DNA from: Scolanthus callimorphus
Lineage: Eukaryota > Cnidaria > Anthozoa > Actiniaria > Edwardsiidae
DNA length: 64,000 nt
NCBI GenBank assembly: GCA_033964015.1
Contig: CM066912.1
Span: 13,365,399 to 13,429,398, forward strand
Direction: 5' to 3'
Below the pieces are notes generated by a model, which did no database searches, had not been told where the DNA came from, and saw only the letters and a program-made list of their open reading frames with translations. A program made the translations under genes and the position numbers. This document shows, piece after piece, positions 31,502 to 42,912 of the stretch (position 1 is its first letter; each line of letters opens with the position of its first letter).

Positions 31502-32550
31502 TCACATAGGCAGACACAAAAGATATGGAACCATATTTAAAAACTTTGGTAGGTGCTCATTAGTCATGTTAAACGCCTCAAAAATACATGGTCTCTTTGC
31601 CCCATGTCCAAAAATACCATGATCAAATATGACTTTAATTGTAAAATTAGAAAAAGCCAAATTTTAGAGAGAATCATTAATGAAAATTTGCCATGTCAAG
31701 TTTTGTACCCCCAAAAAATTCTAAGGTTTGGTTTTGGACGAAAAGAACAAACATATCACACCAAAAAATTCCTTCACACCTTCCTGACAGCATAGTCTGA
31801 AAACCATAGTTTCGAAATCAAGTTTATCTCACTAAAGATATGCTTTCATTTCGCTTATACTCTGGTATCTTTAAAAAACATTAATGGAAGGGATGGACAC
31901 CAGTAACTAGCGAGGGAATCATTCAATCAAGTCACGGAAAAGTGAAAAAGGCAAATCAAGATAAGAAAACATTAGGCAAAAAACCTTTGACAATAAACTT
32001 TTAATAAGCACTGTAATTCCGTATTACTTTTACCTCTAGTGATAGTCCATAAGCTTTACAGTTGAAGAAAGCGGAATAGAACCCATTAGCAAGGAAAGCG
32101 AAACTCCCAGAACACGAGGAGGGTAGAAATTCCTTGAACAGAGTGTTCGGTGGTGGGCGGTGTTTTCTCACAAACTTCGCTTCTGCAGGAAACTAAGCTT
32201 TCCGGAAACGTGTGTAGCGAAATCCCAGGTGTATTGTTCGTGTTTTTGGTAAACATTCCATCCGGGCGACCTCATACGCTTCATGTTTTTCTGTGATTCC
32301 TCTCCTTGTTCGCCATGTTTTCTTCGTTTTTGCAAGCCGAGGGAGAATCGAAGACACACTGCATACGTCATAGCCTCGTTTGCATGCAATTGGCCGCGCG
32401 CGGGAAATTTCGCACTTTTAAATTGAAAATGCTGAAATTCGAATCGCTATATCTTGCTCAAAATTTACCCGAATGCTGTGAAATTTGGTAGATGGTTTCA
32501 ATATTCCTATGCCTTTCATTATATCAAAAAAGATATGTTTTAAGAATTTG
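31502..32550. other. Right-hand interior of the TTAA element
   Basis: No gene supported. The last 400 bp include a GC-richer part (CATACGTCATAGCC.., GGCCGCGCGCGGGAAATTTC) resembling a promoter-like terminal region and matching the left end in inverted order at one segment. Confidence 0.45.
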
Positions 32551-32568
32551 GTGTCATAGACGCTTTAA

Positions 32569-33331
32569 ACGACGGACAAACCTTGCACAACTAAACTTTA
32601 GCAACCACAAGAATCGCTCAGAGGTGTTACCATACGAAAGAAAGACAATTTGCGTTTTCTCGGCCAAATAGCCTTGGTCAAGATTTAAAAAAATCAGAAG
32701 CACTTTCTTAAAGGGAATCCTGGCTGTTTAGCCTTCTCACTTCTCAGATAAACAACTAAAAACATTCGACAAAAGTTTATAACTGAAAATAAACGCAGTT
32801 AGGCCGACGTCACTCATTTCGCTTTGACGAGATTGTAATTTGAATTTCGTGGACGCCGCCATCTTGTTAATGAGGACGGCGTAAACAGCTTTCCTAAATC
32901 GATTTTCTTCTTTTTACCCTTTCAACTACATAGACATTTTTTTCTTGGTGCTCTTATTCTCGCTATAAGCGTAGCGAGCAAAGCCTCTTTCAGCGCATTC
33001 ATGGTAATGCATGTAATTCAAATTAGAATCTCGTCAAAGCGAAATGATTCGCGTCCTCGGCCTTCCCCTCGGAATTCCCTTTAATGAAGCGGATTTCAGA
33101 AAGTTCCGAAGGTAAATCAGATTTTATTTTGTTTTTGCGTTTTCTACGCCTCCTGAATGGTTGGTTATTAAATGGGTTTTATTTCTTATTGGCTAAGTTT
33201 GCGTTTAGCTTTCTACACTCATCGTTCTCTAAACGCTTTGAAGACATTTTTGATTGGTAGGCAAAGAGCTCGCAGAACTATGTAAACCGCAGAGATGACA
33301 TTTATGTCTGAACTAACAACCTTTCCAAGAG
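32569..33331. other. Non-coding
   Basis: AT-rich; no ORF with recognisable features. TCGTCAAAGCGAAATGA near 33032 and an inverted counterpart (TCATTTCGCTTTGACGA) near 32814 suggest a further short inverted-repeat element at about 32814-33048. Confidence 0.5.
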
Positions 33332-33491
33332 AACAATTTCGATATATTAAAATTCTTACTTGAGTCAGGGGCTCATGGGAATAACACATTTCAAAGAAAT
33401 AGCATCGGCATCGAAAAATGAATAATTTATTTCTTTTGTTTATTCCCATGAGCCTCGTATCCAAGTTTGAATTTTAAAATATCGAAATTGG
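33332..33491. mobile_element. Short foldback MITE
   Basis: CAATTTCGATATATTAAAAT.. at 33332-33380 pairs with ..ATTTTAAAATATCGAAATTG at 33441-33491 and includes GGGCTCATGGGAATAA on the left arm. No coding sequence. Confidence 0.65.
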
Positions 33492-34204
33492 TCTATTCTA
33501 GCCATGCCTAATTCTATAGCGAATTTTGTACCTTTTGTACCTGTACAGTGAACCTAGAAAGAATAGAGTCCCTTTGTATCAGTTATGTATGTGATGTGGT
33601 CTTCTCGAACGTTAAGAAACAATATTTTACAGTTCGTTTTACGGTTATTCCCCTGTTTTGCACGACGCACCCTGTTCGCTTTTTGGGAATTTGCGCGAAG
33701 ACAAGAATGGGCACCCCCATTGTTTTGTTTTACCATTTTGATAAGACTATCCGTTCCCTGTTATAAAAAAAAGTTTAAATATATTCTAACGACAGGTTTT
33801 CGAGCAATCGTCATCAAAAGCCCTAAAATGAGGTACGAAAGAGCCTAAAATTATCACGAGCGTCGCGCACATTTTTGCACATTTTCAATAGTAACGGCAG
33901 CATACATAGAAAATTAACGATTCCAATGTTTGTTGTAGGTAATGAAGCATCCACAGCTATGTTCAAACTTGCAAGCGAACTGGATTGCTTCATTAGTGAG
34001 CGTTTTATCACAATTTCTTGTTTCACCCTTAACAAAATAGCCCTCTAGCATTAAAAATGCGTTATGTTTGCGCCATCACGGTTTCTAAACGAGCATGGGC
34101 ACCCCCTCTTTTTATTTCATATTTTCAATTGTTATATACTAAATAGTAAATAGACAAATTAAGAAAAACAAAATTACGACAAGTTTTATTTCAGGGGAAT
34201 AACC
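33492..34204. other. Non-coding, 3' side of the GPCR gene
   Basis: On the minus strand this is downstream of the receptor's stop and probably holds its 3' UTR. ATGGGCACCCCC occurs twice (33706, 34092). No exon recognised. Confidence 0.4.
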
Positions 34205-35464
34205 TTAAAGGTCCTCGCTTCGGTTAAATCCATTGTTCTCGTGACTCCTAAAACTAGGACTTGGGAGGTACGCAGAGCGTGTGACGTCACCATAGCCTTC
34301 GCAAACCTCACCATTTTCTTCCATCTTATTCAAATTCAACCGGGTAAGCTTGACACCCTTTACATTAGACGGATCCTGTCCAGTATTGGTGGCTGTATAA
34401 AACCTCCAGGGTGCTCGTGGTACGTGATTAGCGACGCTCTCATTTACCATATCACAACACGGATGGACTTGACTCGAAATAAATCTTCTCATCCCTCGAT
34501 CAAATGTTATAAAAATGCAGGGGTTCACCGAACTGTTGGCATAAGCGATAAACTTGCCGCAGAAATATAGATTCCACGGACCTCCACAATCTCCGGTGTA
34601 ATAATAGTTATCCAAGAAATAGTACACGTGGTATGGAGCCCAGCACAACGCAAAGATCGCTACTATGAGAATCAGCATTCGCAGAACTCGTTTCTTGGAT
34701 TTTGCACGCTGCTGTCGACTCGCTGAAGTGCGCTGATCGCCTGGAACTGTTTGATGCCAAAGCTGGTAGATGACTCCCGAGTATAGTGCGGAAATTATGA
34801 GGAGAGGGAGCACGTAGAGGAGTATAAATGTTGTTATTGTGTAAGCCCGTGACGACTGAATGGAGTTTTTGAAAGCTGGTGTCCATTCCTCCTTGCAGAA
34901 GTGACCATACTCATCCTCAGTAAGCTTATTAGCATATAGCAATGGTGAACTAACGATAAATGAGACAATCCAGATGATAATAATAACATATTTAACGTTA
35001 TTCGTTGTCATGATTTTTCTGTATGGAAGCCAGATCGCGACAAATCGGTCACAGGCGATGGCTATGAGACTGAGTATGGAGCAAAATGCCGAAACGTCTT
35101 GGGTCAGTACGCTGAACTTGCATAAAAAACTGCCCAGTCCTCCCACGAAGAGAGAGTTATCGCTACCGGTAACTTCTTCTTTTATCAACTCCGGTATGTT
35201 GACAAGCGCAATGAGAAGATCTGAGACTGCCATGTTTGCTACAAAACAGTTTGTTACTGTCTGTAATTTCTTCCCTCGGGACACGACGGTTACAATAAAG
35301 ATGTTCCCGATAACCGCTGTTATAAGAACCAGTAGACATGCTGTTACTTTGGTCCATTTTTCGACTGCAGTTTCGGTAAATGCCTCACACCCTTCATCCA
35401 AGTAGGTGTACCCTTCAGCCGTCTCGTTCGACAGGGAGGTGTTGAGTGCACGGCTATTGTTCAT
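34205..35464 (-). CDS. Class A (rhodopsin-like) GPCR, neuropeptide-receptor type
   Basis: Single exon, 419 aa. I chose the ATG at 35464 (then AACAATAGC) over the upstream TTG. Seven hydrophobic segments. Class A marks, numbered from that ATG: TM1 GN at 53-54; TM2 Asp82 in NMAVSDLL; Cys115 and Cys190 for the TM3-ECL2 disulfide; DRF at 139-141 in place of DRY; CWAPY from 274 in TM6; NPCIF from 314 in TM7 in place of NPxxY. N-terminal NxS/T sites fit an extracellular N-terminus. The long C-terminal tail is Ser/Asn-rich. The overall look fits neuropeptide receptors (NPFF/QRFP/galanin-like); the ligand cannot be told. It would sit in the plasma membrane and couple to G proteins. Intact frame and no neighbouring gene. 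Confidence 0.9.
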   Translation of the reverse strand: MNNSRALNTSLSNETAEGYTYLDEGCEAFTETAVEKWTKVTACLLVLITAVIGNIFIVTVVSRGKKLQTVTNCFVANMAVSDLLIALVNIPELIKEEVTGSDNSLFVGGLGSFLCKFSVLTQDVSAFCSILSLIAIACDRFVAIWLPYRKIMTTNNVKYVIIIIWIVSFIVSSPLLYANKLTEDEYGHFCKEEWTPAFKNSIQSSRAYTITTFILLYVLPLLIISALYSGVIYQLWHQTVPGDQRTSASRQQRAKSKKRVLRMLILIVAIFALCWAPYHVYYFLDNYYYTGDCGGPWNLYFCGKFIAYANSSVNPCIFITFDRGMRRFISSQVHPCCDMVNESVANHVPRAPWRFYTATNTGQDPSNVKGVKLTRLNLNKMEENGEVCEGYGDVTRSAYLPSPSFRSHENNGFNRSEDL

Positions 35465-35598
35465 CGTGAAGTACAACCAACCTAGTGAACAATTTCGAGA
35501 GCAGGTGTACCTTCAGATTATGAAAAATCACCTTGATGTAGATAAAACATCAATACTTTTAGACGGGCTTTATTTTGAAATGGCTCTATGAACTCATT

Positions 35599-36276
35599 CT
35601 CAGGTGTGCTAAGGCCTGACTTGAAAGAAGGTGGGGCTTATACGCGGATTCTTAAGGCAAAAAGCAGTTTTTGCAAATAACTACATTAGCAAAATAGCTA
35701 CCCAAATGGAACTTGGTATGAGTAACACATCCCCGGACCTTAACGGTTCCATGAATTTAGTTGCCATGGAGACACAATTTTATAGTATCTGTAAGTACCG
35801 TTTAAAATTTACTTTCAATCAAAAACGGGGAAAACTTACTGCCAATTTTCCTACGTTTTGATCCTAAATTCATAATCTTCATGAGCATCTGCATTAGATA
35901 GCGTTTTTTAATCGTGTCCAGGGTCACGTGATCGTGAGAACTGTCGCCCTAGCAACCAAGTTTCTCTTCTATTTCCGCTAATTTTCAAGGTGGTCAGCCT
36001 TAAAAGACGCTATATTGAAGGAAAATTCCATCGTATTGTCAGAATAGGATGAGGTTTTCTGTTCCCCATTTTAAGGTATGTCCCCAAAAAGGAAAAATAA
36101 GGTGCATGCTACTTTAATTTGGTTGTCATGGAAACATCAACTGTCAAAATTTTGCTAGTACTAGAATAAACATTGATGCAAAGTTTAATTGCTGTAGCTA
36201 TTTTCGTATTCGAGATATTGGCAAACTTCTTTTCTGCCCGCGTATAAGCGCCAAGTCAGGCCTTAACACACCTGAG
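35599..36276. mobile_element. CTCAGGT-family TIR element, copy C (678 bp)
   Basis: The ends are CTCAGGTGTGCTAAGGCCTG and ..AGGCCTTAACACACCTGAG; TT flanks both sides. It is homologous along its length to 19675-20368 but in reverse orientation. It lies 135 bp upstream of the GPCR start codon, so it could affect that gene's promoter. Confidence 0.8.
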
Positions 36277-36450
36277 TTTAAGAACTGTTTTATGTGGCAT
36301 ACCAGAATCAAAATATTTGAGTATACCAAAGTCTTTGGCTGATATATTTCCCTTGAGGAGGACGTTCAACAAACGGCTTTTTCAAATCAATGATAATTTT
36401 TCATCACATGTCTTCTGTTATTTACGCCAGCAACGTAACGATAATGGCTA

Positions 36451-36477
36451 GGGGGAGGGGGGGGGGGGGGGGGGGGG
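36451..36477 (+). repeat. Poly-G tract
   Basis: A 27-bp run of G broken by one A. Such tracts are prone to assembly error and could form quadruplex DNA. Confidence 0.9.
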
Positions 36478-36491
36478 ACTCCCTATATTCG

Positions 36492-36815
36492 AATGCTAGG
36501 GATGACCGTCGTATTTTTAGTGGTTGAAATGGGCGATCTGGTATTTTTTAGGGGTTTGAAAATAAAAAACGGTATAGTAAGAAAAATAGGTATTGTTAGG
36601 GGGTTCTCACGCAAATAAGGTAGTGTTTTGAAAGTCGAGAGGATACATTTGAGTGTATATTAAATAAACGGCCCGAATAAATTTAATCTGTCAAAATTGT
36701 TGGTATTTTTTAGGGTATTTTCAGACTGAGGGGTATTTTTTAGGGTGGAAATTTTTTCCGACCAGGTATTTTTTAGGGTCAAAATTCGAGTTTCCCGACG
36801 GTCACCCCTAGCATT
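36492..36815. mobile_element. Foldback element with GTATTTTTTAGGG repeats
   Basis: AATGCTAGGGATGACCGTCG at 36492-36511 pairs with 36796-36815 with one mismatch. Internal GGTATTTTTTAGGG motifs recur near 36541, 36702, 36733 and 36765. Non-coding. Confidence 0.65.
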
Positions 36816-37391
36816 TTAACCTTAGAGGCCCCAAGACAGTATGGGTAGGAGCAGAACATTCTTTTTGGATGATACCTCTCCGGTCTGGCAGCTAAATTCT
36901 TGATTTGTTTAAAACTTGTAATGCCCAGTAGTTAACTATACAGCAAGCCGATTCAAGACCTGCTACCCAGACAACTTTGCGGTCTGGGCGCGTGTGTTTT
37001 TCACTTTTTGCATTTTGAAATAGCTGATTTTTGCTGATTTCTAATGACTTGTTTGCACTGGCTTTTTTATTGGTATATTTTGCACAAAGTCATATTCGTG
37101 CATCAAACAGCGCCTTCTCCACAAATATTTGCCGTCTAGTCGTGGACCGTAGACCGATACCGAATAAATTTGGTATATTTTTACAATGAATTATCCGACA
37201 ACAAACTCGAAGATAATAGGTTCTTTTAAGATTTTCAATTTTCAAAAGAATAGAAAAGAAAGGAATCGATATTCTCAAAAATTCATGAATTTCATGAAAT
37301 GCTGTACAATTTATCCACAGTGTGCTAAAGTCCACGATGTCCAGGAGTGTTCAGTACAGTAATTCAATTGAAAATTCAGAATTGGGCTTAT
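36816..37391. other. Non-coding
   Basis: No gene or known repeat recognised. Confidence 0.4.
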
Positions 37392-37519
37392 CTCCGGTGT
37401 AATAACCTGTGAGTGCGCACGAACTGCGTCACAAAGCTTCCTTTGTTTGGTAGAACGAATCAGGATGATATAAGAACTGAACACAAAGGTGTCCTCTGGG
37501 AATGGTTATTACACCGGAG
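37392..37519. mobile_element. 128-bp MITE
   Basis: Perfect 16-bp inverted ends, CTCCGGTGTAATAACC at 37392-37407 and its complement at 37504-37519. TTA-like flanks on both sides could be a target duplication but are ambiguous. Confidence 0.7.
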
Positions 37520-38917
37520 TTAACCCCAGAATTGAGATTTTAGAAATGGGACATATACAACCAAATGGAAGTGAAATGGGACATATACCACTTTAATTGC
37601 TGAAGTCATAAAATCACTGTTTGGGCTACAATTAAGAACCTATTTTCAAAAAAAACCTAAACAACCTAATATGCACTAAGTACCATTTTTGTAAGAACAT
37701 GTATAGGCTAATTGGGAAAATATAGGTTCCAATATTACTCGCGGGTTTCTACTGTACGTCACATTTCTCGTTATGGAATTTCGTTTAAATTAGAGTCTTT
37801 TTAGGTGAAAAAACAAGGTCGCATACTGAAAAGGAAATTATATTTTAGGAGTTTAGTTGAATAGCTACATAATGGTCAACATATTACTTATTTATATGGG
37901 AATCTAATTTTAAAATGCATTTTCAAGTAATTAAAGGGCTAATCCTTCCTTTCCTCCTCAAGCTCCTCACATTGCCAAGGAATTAAGTGCATGGATACTG
38001 AACGATTGGCTCAATAGAACTTAATTGATCGCAAAATTAAAAGGAGAGATCAAGTGTTACCTGGTGTTACCTTGTCGTCGATTTTTGTCCCAAACTGTCA
38101 CATTTAACGGGACGATTTTAAATCAGATAATTATTATCATATACCAGTGTAAGTTCTGTTTTCTATTTCCGTCGGCATTCAAAGTATAACAATAGCACTT
38201 AAATACAAAATGACAAATAACTGTTTCTAGTGTGAAGCATGCCGAGATTTCATTTATTTTGTTTACATTTGGTAATAATCCTTTTTAAGTAAAACAAAAT
38301 TCGGTTAGGGATTTACATTCGAGCAAATTGAAATATGAAATTCTATGAGGCATAACAAAGTTGAACGTATTCCATTGCCCAGCAAACAAGCTCAAAAATA
38401 TTGTGCAACATCTCAATAGTCTAATTTCAGCTTGAGGAAGAAAAATTTAAAGGGCGCCTTTCCTGGCAGGTATAGAAAGCAATATGTATAAATTAAGTAG
38501 AGAGAGAGAGAGAGATAGAGATCTTTTCGAATGCTACTAGAAAGCTAACCAAGACAGCAAAGTAAATTGTCGCTAACTGGTTTCAAAATGGTCTAGTTTG
38601 TCGGTACGTTTAGTTTTCGCCAAACATTGAAGAAAGTCAAACGGTGCACTCAATCAATAACATCAAGTTAAGGGTGCCTGTTCTTGAAAAACAAAAGAAA
38701 AAATGGCAATGTTGTTATGCATTGGTTATATAATCGACATAAAAGTGAAATTTCTTCGAGGTTCTCAATTATCATACATCTTTGCTAAACATTTGGTTAA
38801 AAATCTTGTTACACAGGAAAAAAAAACGTCGCAGGAAAAGTTGTAAATGACTAGGCAAATTAAGGCTTGGGAAGATATATATTTTGGTAAAATAAATGCG
38901 GAACCGGGATAATTTTC
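37520..38917. other. Non-coding
   Basis: AT-rich. AG-rich microsatellite at about 38498-38520. GAAATGGGACATATAC repeats at 37544 and 37572. No gene supported. Confidence 0.45.
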
Positions 38918-38921
38918 TTAA

Positions 38922-39286
38922 AGGGACATGGTCACCGAAAACATCAATATTATAATATAACCAATAATAAAAATAACAAGTCAAATTTGTAAACTTGACG
39001 TGGTGAAAATCTGAGGTCATTCCGATGTAGGATTGCAAAGATATTCGCGGATTGTAATTACAGCTTACATGAGGAAATCCGACTCTTTTGAAATCGGTTT
39101 TACCTCAATCTTTTTTCAACATACTAAGTTTGCCATCTTAATTAGCTCATATCTCAGCAATCCTTCATCGTAATCCCATGAAATTTTCCGTACTTTTTTC
39201 TTTAAACTGACTCGTTCAATTTCAGAGGATATTTTTGTATTTTGTGACAATAATTATTTTAGTGTTTTCTAGGTGATCATGTCCCT
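38922..39286. mobile_element. TTAA-type MITE (Kolobok/piggyBac-like)
   Basis: TTAA at 38918-38921, then AGGGACATGGTCACC; the right end GGTGATCATGTCCCT is followed by TTAA at 39287-39290. 365 bp, no transposase. Confidence 0.8.
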
Positions 39287-39290
39287 TTAA

Positions 39291-41474
39291 AGAGGGCTCG
39301 CCATTAGAACCTCAGTACAATACAACAGTTTTGTTATTCCAATCGAACTCGCTGTGCGGCTACAACAATCAACTTGTAAATGACATTCCAAGAGAAGGAA
39401 CGACAGAATAGGAAAATTTATGTGAACATTGAGGTTACACGGATAGGATGTAGCATTTAAAAATATCCCAGATACAAACTGTTACTACTGTTAATTCAGG
39501 ACGGAAAGATATAAGCCAGTAAATACACCTTTATACAAGACACGATACTAGCAAAAAATTCGAATTAGTTTTTTTTTCTTCTCGAATATGTTTTTGGCAA
39601 TAATCTCGAGAAATCTTTTGCCATCTTAGTTTAAAGAAAAGAAAGAAAATGTTCTGGAAATTTTGCTATATTCTAGGTATAGTGAGGCTAACCTGGGTCA
39701 TTTTCAAGCCTTGCAAAACGTTCTGAAGAAGAAGTTTGAGAAATCATTCAAAATAAGAAAACTTTAAATGTTTGTTTTACAAGGTACACTTTCATAGATG
39801 TGCCAGATTAAAATGGCGAGTTTGCTTTTTTCAAGGCAGAAAAACGGGACAAGTAATAAATGACCCTCGCTAGCTCTCAGTGAACCTTTGAACTAACCTG
39901 ATAGAATGCGTTTTATACGGTCGAAATCCCTGGCTTAGACAAAAACTATACTTGACAAGGTCTTCATTCTTGTCCTTTCTGTGTTACATAGTGAGCGCTT
40001 GTTTTTCTGTAAATATTCTACTCAAGTGTCACCTACGAAGGATATATACCGTTGAAAGAAACATCAAGATATTTTGTAAACTTTCAATGACTTTCAACTT
40101 AATCAGGCTCTACATACCGTAACTAAAACCCCACGTATGACTTTGATTTAAAACTTGCTTTGAACACTGGCTAGTTTTCAAGAGTATTGCCAGATAACGC
40201 ATTCAACAGCTTCAAACCGTTAGCTTTTACCACCAAGACAACTTCCTTTATACTGTGAGTGCTCATGCTAGCATCACTTGTCCGTTTCCAAATAGCACTA
40301 GAACACCTGCCATTTGCCTAGATCACTGCTGTAATTGTTTATTCAAGAGCTTCCTCCATTGGTTAAGGTAAGTCCAACGTCTTGTGCCCGTCAGTAATCC
40401 ATTGCCATAGCTTTCTAGTTTAAGTCTTCAAACAAAGTCAAGGGTTGCATAGGTTCTCTGATGTTTTATAAACTAAAACGTTGAAGTTAATATGAGCACT
40501 TCGTCCACTACCAAAAAAACAGTTCTTGAGTAAAATATTTCCAACTTTGGCATCGTTTTTTGCAGCATAAGAACTTGCATATGAAAATGGTCATTACATA
40601 CCTATTTGCCTGGAGATGGTTTAATTAGCTAGTACTACAGTACGCCTTTAAATTTTCCTGACAACGGCGTTTATGGCCTGAAACTACCGATAAATTAATT
40701 TGTTGATAAGAACTCAGAAAAAAATATAGGTTCCTATTAACAACGAAATATTCTTTTGCAATGATTATTAAAAAATCAATAACACTTAAAAACTAAATCT
40801 TTATACATATGTTCTTCTATAATAATATTTTAGCAAAAAAAAAACAATTATAATGAATAAAGATTTCCTAAAATGTAACAACAATAATAATCATAACGTT
40901 AAAAATGAGGTCTTTGAAATTGCTAAATACATTCTTGTGTTAGTCCTGCAAGGGATAGCGATAAAAACTGCAGTATGATAATAACCGTAATAAAAACCAT
41001 TCCGAGACCGGCTAGTACTTTCTCAATCTCTAGATCAATATCTTGGATGTTTGTATTCCGTCTGCTAGTTCCCATAGAACCTCTGAGACAAATAATATTA
41101 TTATTCAGCCTAGCCACTATCTCGATTCTGATTGGCTAAGAGGACACTGCGAAAGCATGCTGGCGCGCAGTCGTGACGTCAAACTCCAGACATTAGGATT
41201 GCTACACTCTAGTGACGTCATAACGCAAGCCAATAGGTTTGTCTGCCATCTTGGTTTTCATTTCGAAGGCAAAAGCCAATATTCTCGTTGAATCTGCTAT
41301 GCTTTTTGCCGAGAGATCATTGCTCAGGATATCTAAACATCAACAATGGCTATTTGAATTGAATACGAAGAGGAAAATATGGATGTAAGCTGAAGTTGAA
41401 AAACCGTTTCGCCTTGCAAGGCCTCTTCGTCGACATCGTTTAGCTAGGTAAGAATGCCGTGTTCTGAAAAGTAA
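39291..41474. other. Non-coding, with a possible regulatory patch near 41.1-41.3 kb
   Basis: No gene recognised. 41110-41280 is GC-richer with GATTGGCTAAGAGG, GTGACGTCA twice (41173 and 41212) and AAGCCAATAGG, i.e. CCAAT-like and CRE-like motifs, followed by GCCATCTTGG. Confidence 0.4.
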
Positions 41475-41630
41475 AACAATTATTGAAATCGGTTTTCGCA
41501 TGATTGTGAGATTGGTCAACGTCTCGGGTTAGTATTATCTGCCTCAGCTTCGCTTCGGCAGATAACACAAACCTCGGCGTTGACAAATCTCACTATCATG
41601 CTGAACCTCATCCAATAAGTGTTAAATAAC
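41475..41630. mobile_element. Hairpin MITE-like repeat
   Basis: GCATGATTGTGAGATTGGTC.. at about 41498 pairs with ..CAAATCTCACTATCATGC ending at about 41602, with the apex around GCTTCGCTTCGGC. Outer AACAATTATTG / CAATAAGTGTT pairing extends it to about 41475-41630. Confidence 0.6.
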
Positions 41631-42018
41631 AATAACAATGATGATAATAATAATAAATGTGATAATAATAATGACAATGACAACAATAACAATAATAATA
41701 TTTCAGCAATAACAACTATTTTGAATATAGGTTTTCCTACAATAGTTGAGCATATGTAAAAGGCAGTGCTATGGGAGGGAGAGTCGATAATCAGAAAAGT
41801 CGTAATAGGCGGATTAGTACAGCCTGAATAGTCGAGCTGGACAAGCGAGCAGTGAGGAAGGCAACTCGGTTAAATTCCAGCAATCATTGGTGGGAGGGGA
41901 AAATGGCTAGAAGCGAATCTAGCTAATTTTCCACATAAAAAAAGTTAGAACAATAATGCCAGATCAAATACTTTTTGGGATTTTCTATGAAACGTCGAAA
42001 GAAGCTACGTTCCTCGTC

Positions 42019-42190
42019 CAAGTCACTCCTTACTAGACCAAAATGCAAACTTAAGACTTATGGCCAAAGGGCATTCTCTTATACAGCTCCCTCCATTTGG
42101 AACGCCCTGCCTGATGATATACGTGACATTACATCACTGAGTGTTTTTTAAGTCAGCCATCAAAACATTACTATTTAGGCGCGTTTTTAA
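42019..42190 (+). pseudogene. LINE ORF2 C-terminal remnant
   Basis: Reads TYGQRAFSYTAPSIWNALPD followed by DIRDITSLSVF, the usual end of CR1/L2-type ORF2 proteins (compare GKGARVWNSIPESL in the LINE at 5-7.7 kb). A stop follows SVF; one base later the frame continues KSAIKTLLFRRVF, so a single-base insertion breaks it. The 5' part of the LINE is missing, as usual for 5' truncation. Confidence 0.75.
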
Positions 42191-42309
42191 CATATAAATT
42201 TTAAAGCTCATTGTTTTATAGTTTTTATCACACTGTAAGCATTTTTATCTTTTTATTTATTCATTTTATTTTTATATTTTTAGTTGATTCAATTTTATAG
42301 CGGAGCTCC

Positions 42310-42332
42310 AGCGCGGGCCGAAGGCCCGCGCT
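42310..42332. repeat. Perfect GC-rich hairpin
   Basis: AGCGCGGGCC, loop GAA, GGCCCGCGCT. It lies between two GCGGAGC copies. Sequence downstream (GCGGAGCACCATACCT..) recurs at about 43390-43450 without the hairpin. Confidence 0.8.
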
Positions 42333-42524
42333 AGCGGAGCACCATACCTAAGAGAAAAACGTATAGCATACTATCGAGTTGATTTTTGAACGTCACGGGC
42401 ATTATGGGTATTTTTGATGACGTCATTGATGACGTAAGGGCTCGTGACTTTGGTATAAAGTTCCTCTTATGGTCTTTGAAAGTTTGTCCAAGTTTGGCTT
42501 CTATAGAAGCTACCCTTCGGGAGA

Positions 42525-42564
42525 TAATATATAGATTTAGCCACTGGCTAAAAGCGGAGCTCCT
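42525..42564 (-). repeat. Dispersed GAGCTCCGCTTTTAGCC motif, reversed copy
   Basis: Reverse complement of the motif at 18683-18722, nearly identical over 40 bp. Confidence 0.7.
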
Positions 42565-42628
42565 GGTTATGAAATTTTCTATGTGAATGAAGGGATTCCC
42601 ATGTATACATGGTTTATATGGTTGCTTT

Positions 42629-42912
42629 GGAGTCTTCCCTTCACGAGATATTAATTTTTCAAGCATAGATGACGTCATCGATGACGTCATATCACGTGAC
42701 CACTTCATTTCGCTCATCTGCTGGCCTAGACTACACTACCCAAGTTTGGTTCTTTTGGAGTCTTCCCTTCACGAGATATAAATTTTTCAAGCATAGATGA
42801 CGTCATCGATGACGTCATATCACATGACCACTTCATTTCGCTCATCTGGTGGTCTAGACTACACTACCCAAGTTTGGTTGTTTTAGAGTCTTCCCTTCAC
42901 GAGATATTGACT
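42629..42912 (+). repeat. 128-bp tandem repeat with CRE palindromes
   Basis: About 2.2 units, starting GGAGTCTTCCCTTCACGAGA at 42629 and 42757 and partial at about 42885. Each full unit carries TGACGTCATCGATGACGTCA (42670-42689 and 42798-42817), two CRE octamers in a perfect palindrome. A related imperfect TGACGTCATTGATGACG is at 42418. Confidence 0.85.

Larger units (their letters stand above)
26151..32564. mobile_element. Large TTAA-type (Kolobok/piggyBac-like) element, 6.4 kb
   Basis: TTAA at 26147-26150 is followed by AGCGTCTATGACAC; the inverted copy GTGTCATAGACGCT ends at 32564 and is followed by TTAA at 32565-32568. A second matching inverted segment lies further in: GTGACGTATGCAGTGTG near 26325 and CACACTGCATACGTCA near 32357. 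TTAA target duplications are the rule in piggyBac and Kolobok. No transposase could be recognised, so this copy looks non-autonomous. It holds a Ser-rich ORF start, a foldback, and a 1,705-bp tandem duplication. Confidence 0.7.
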
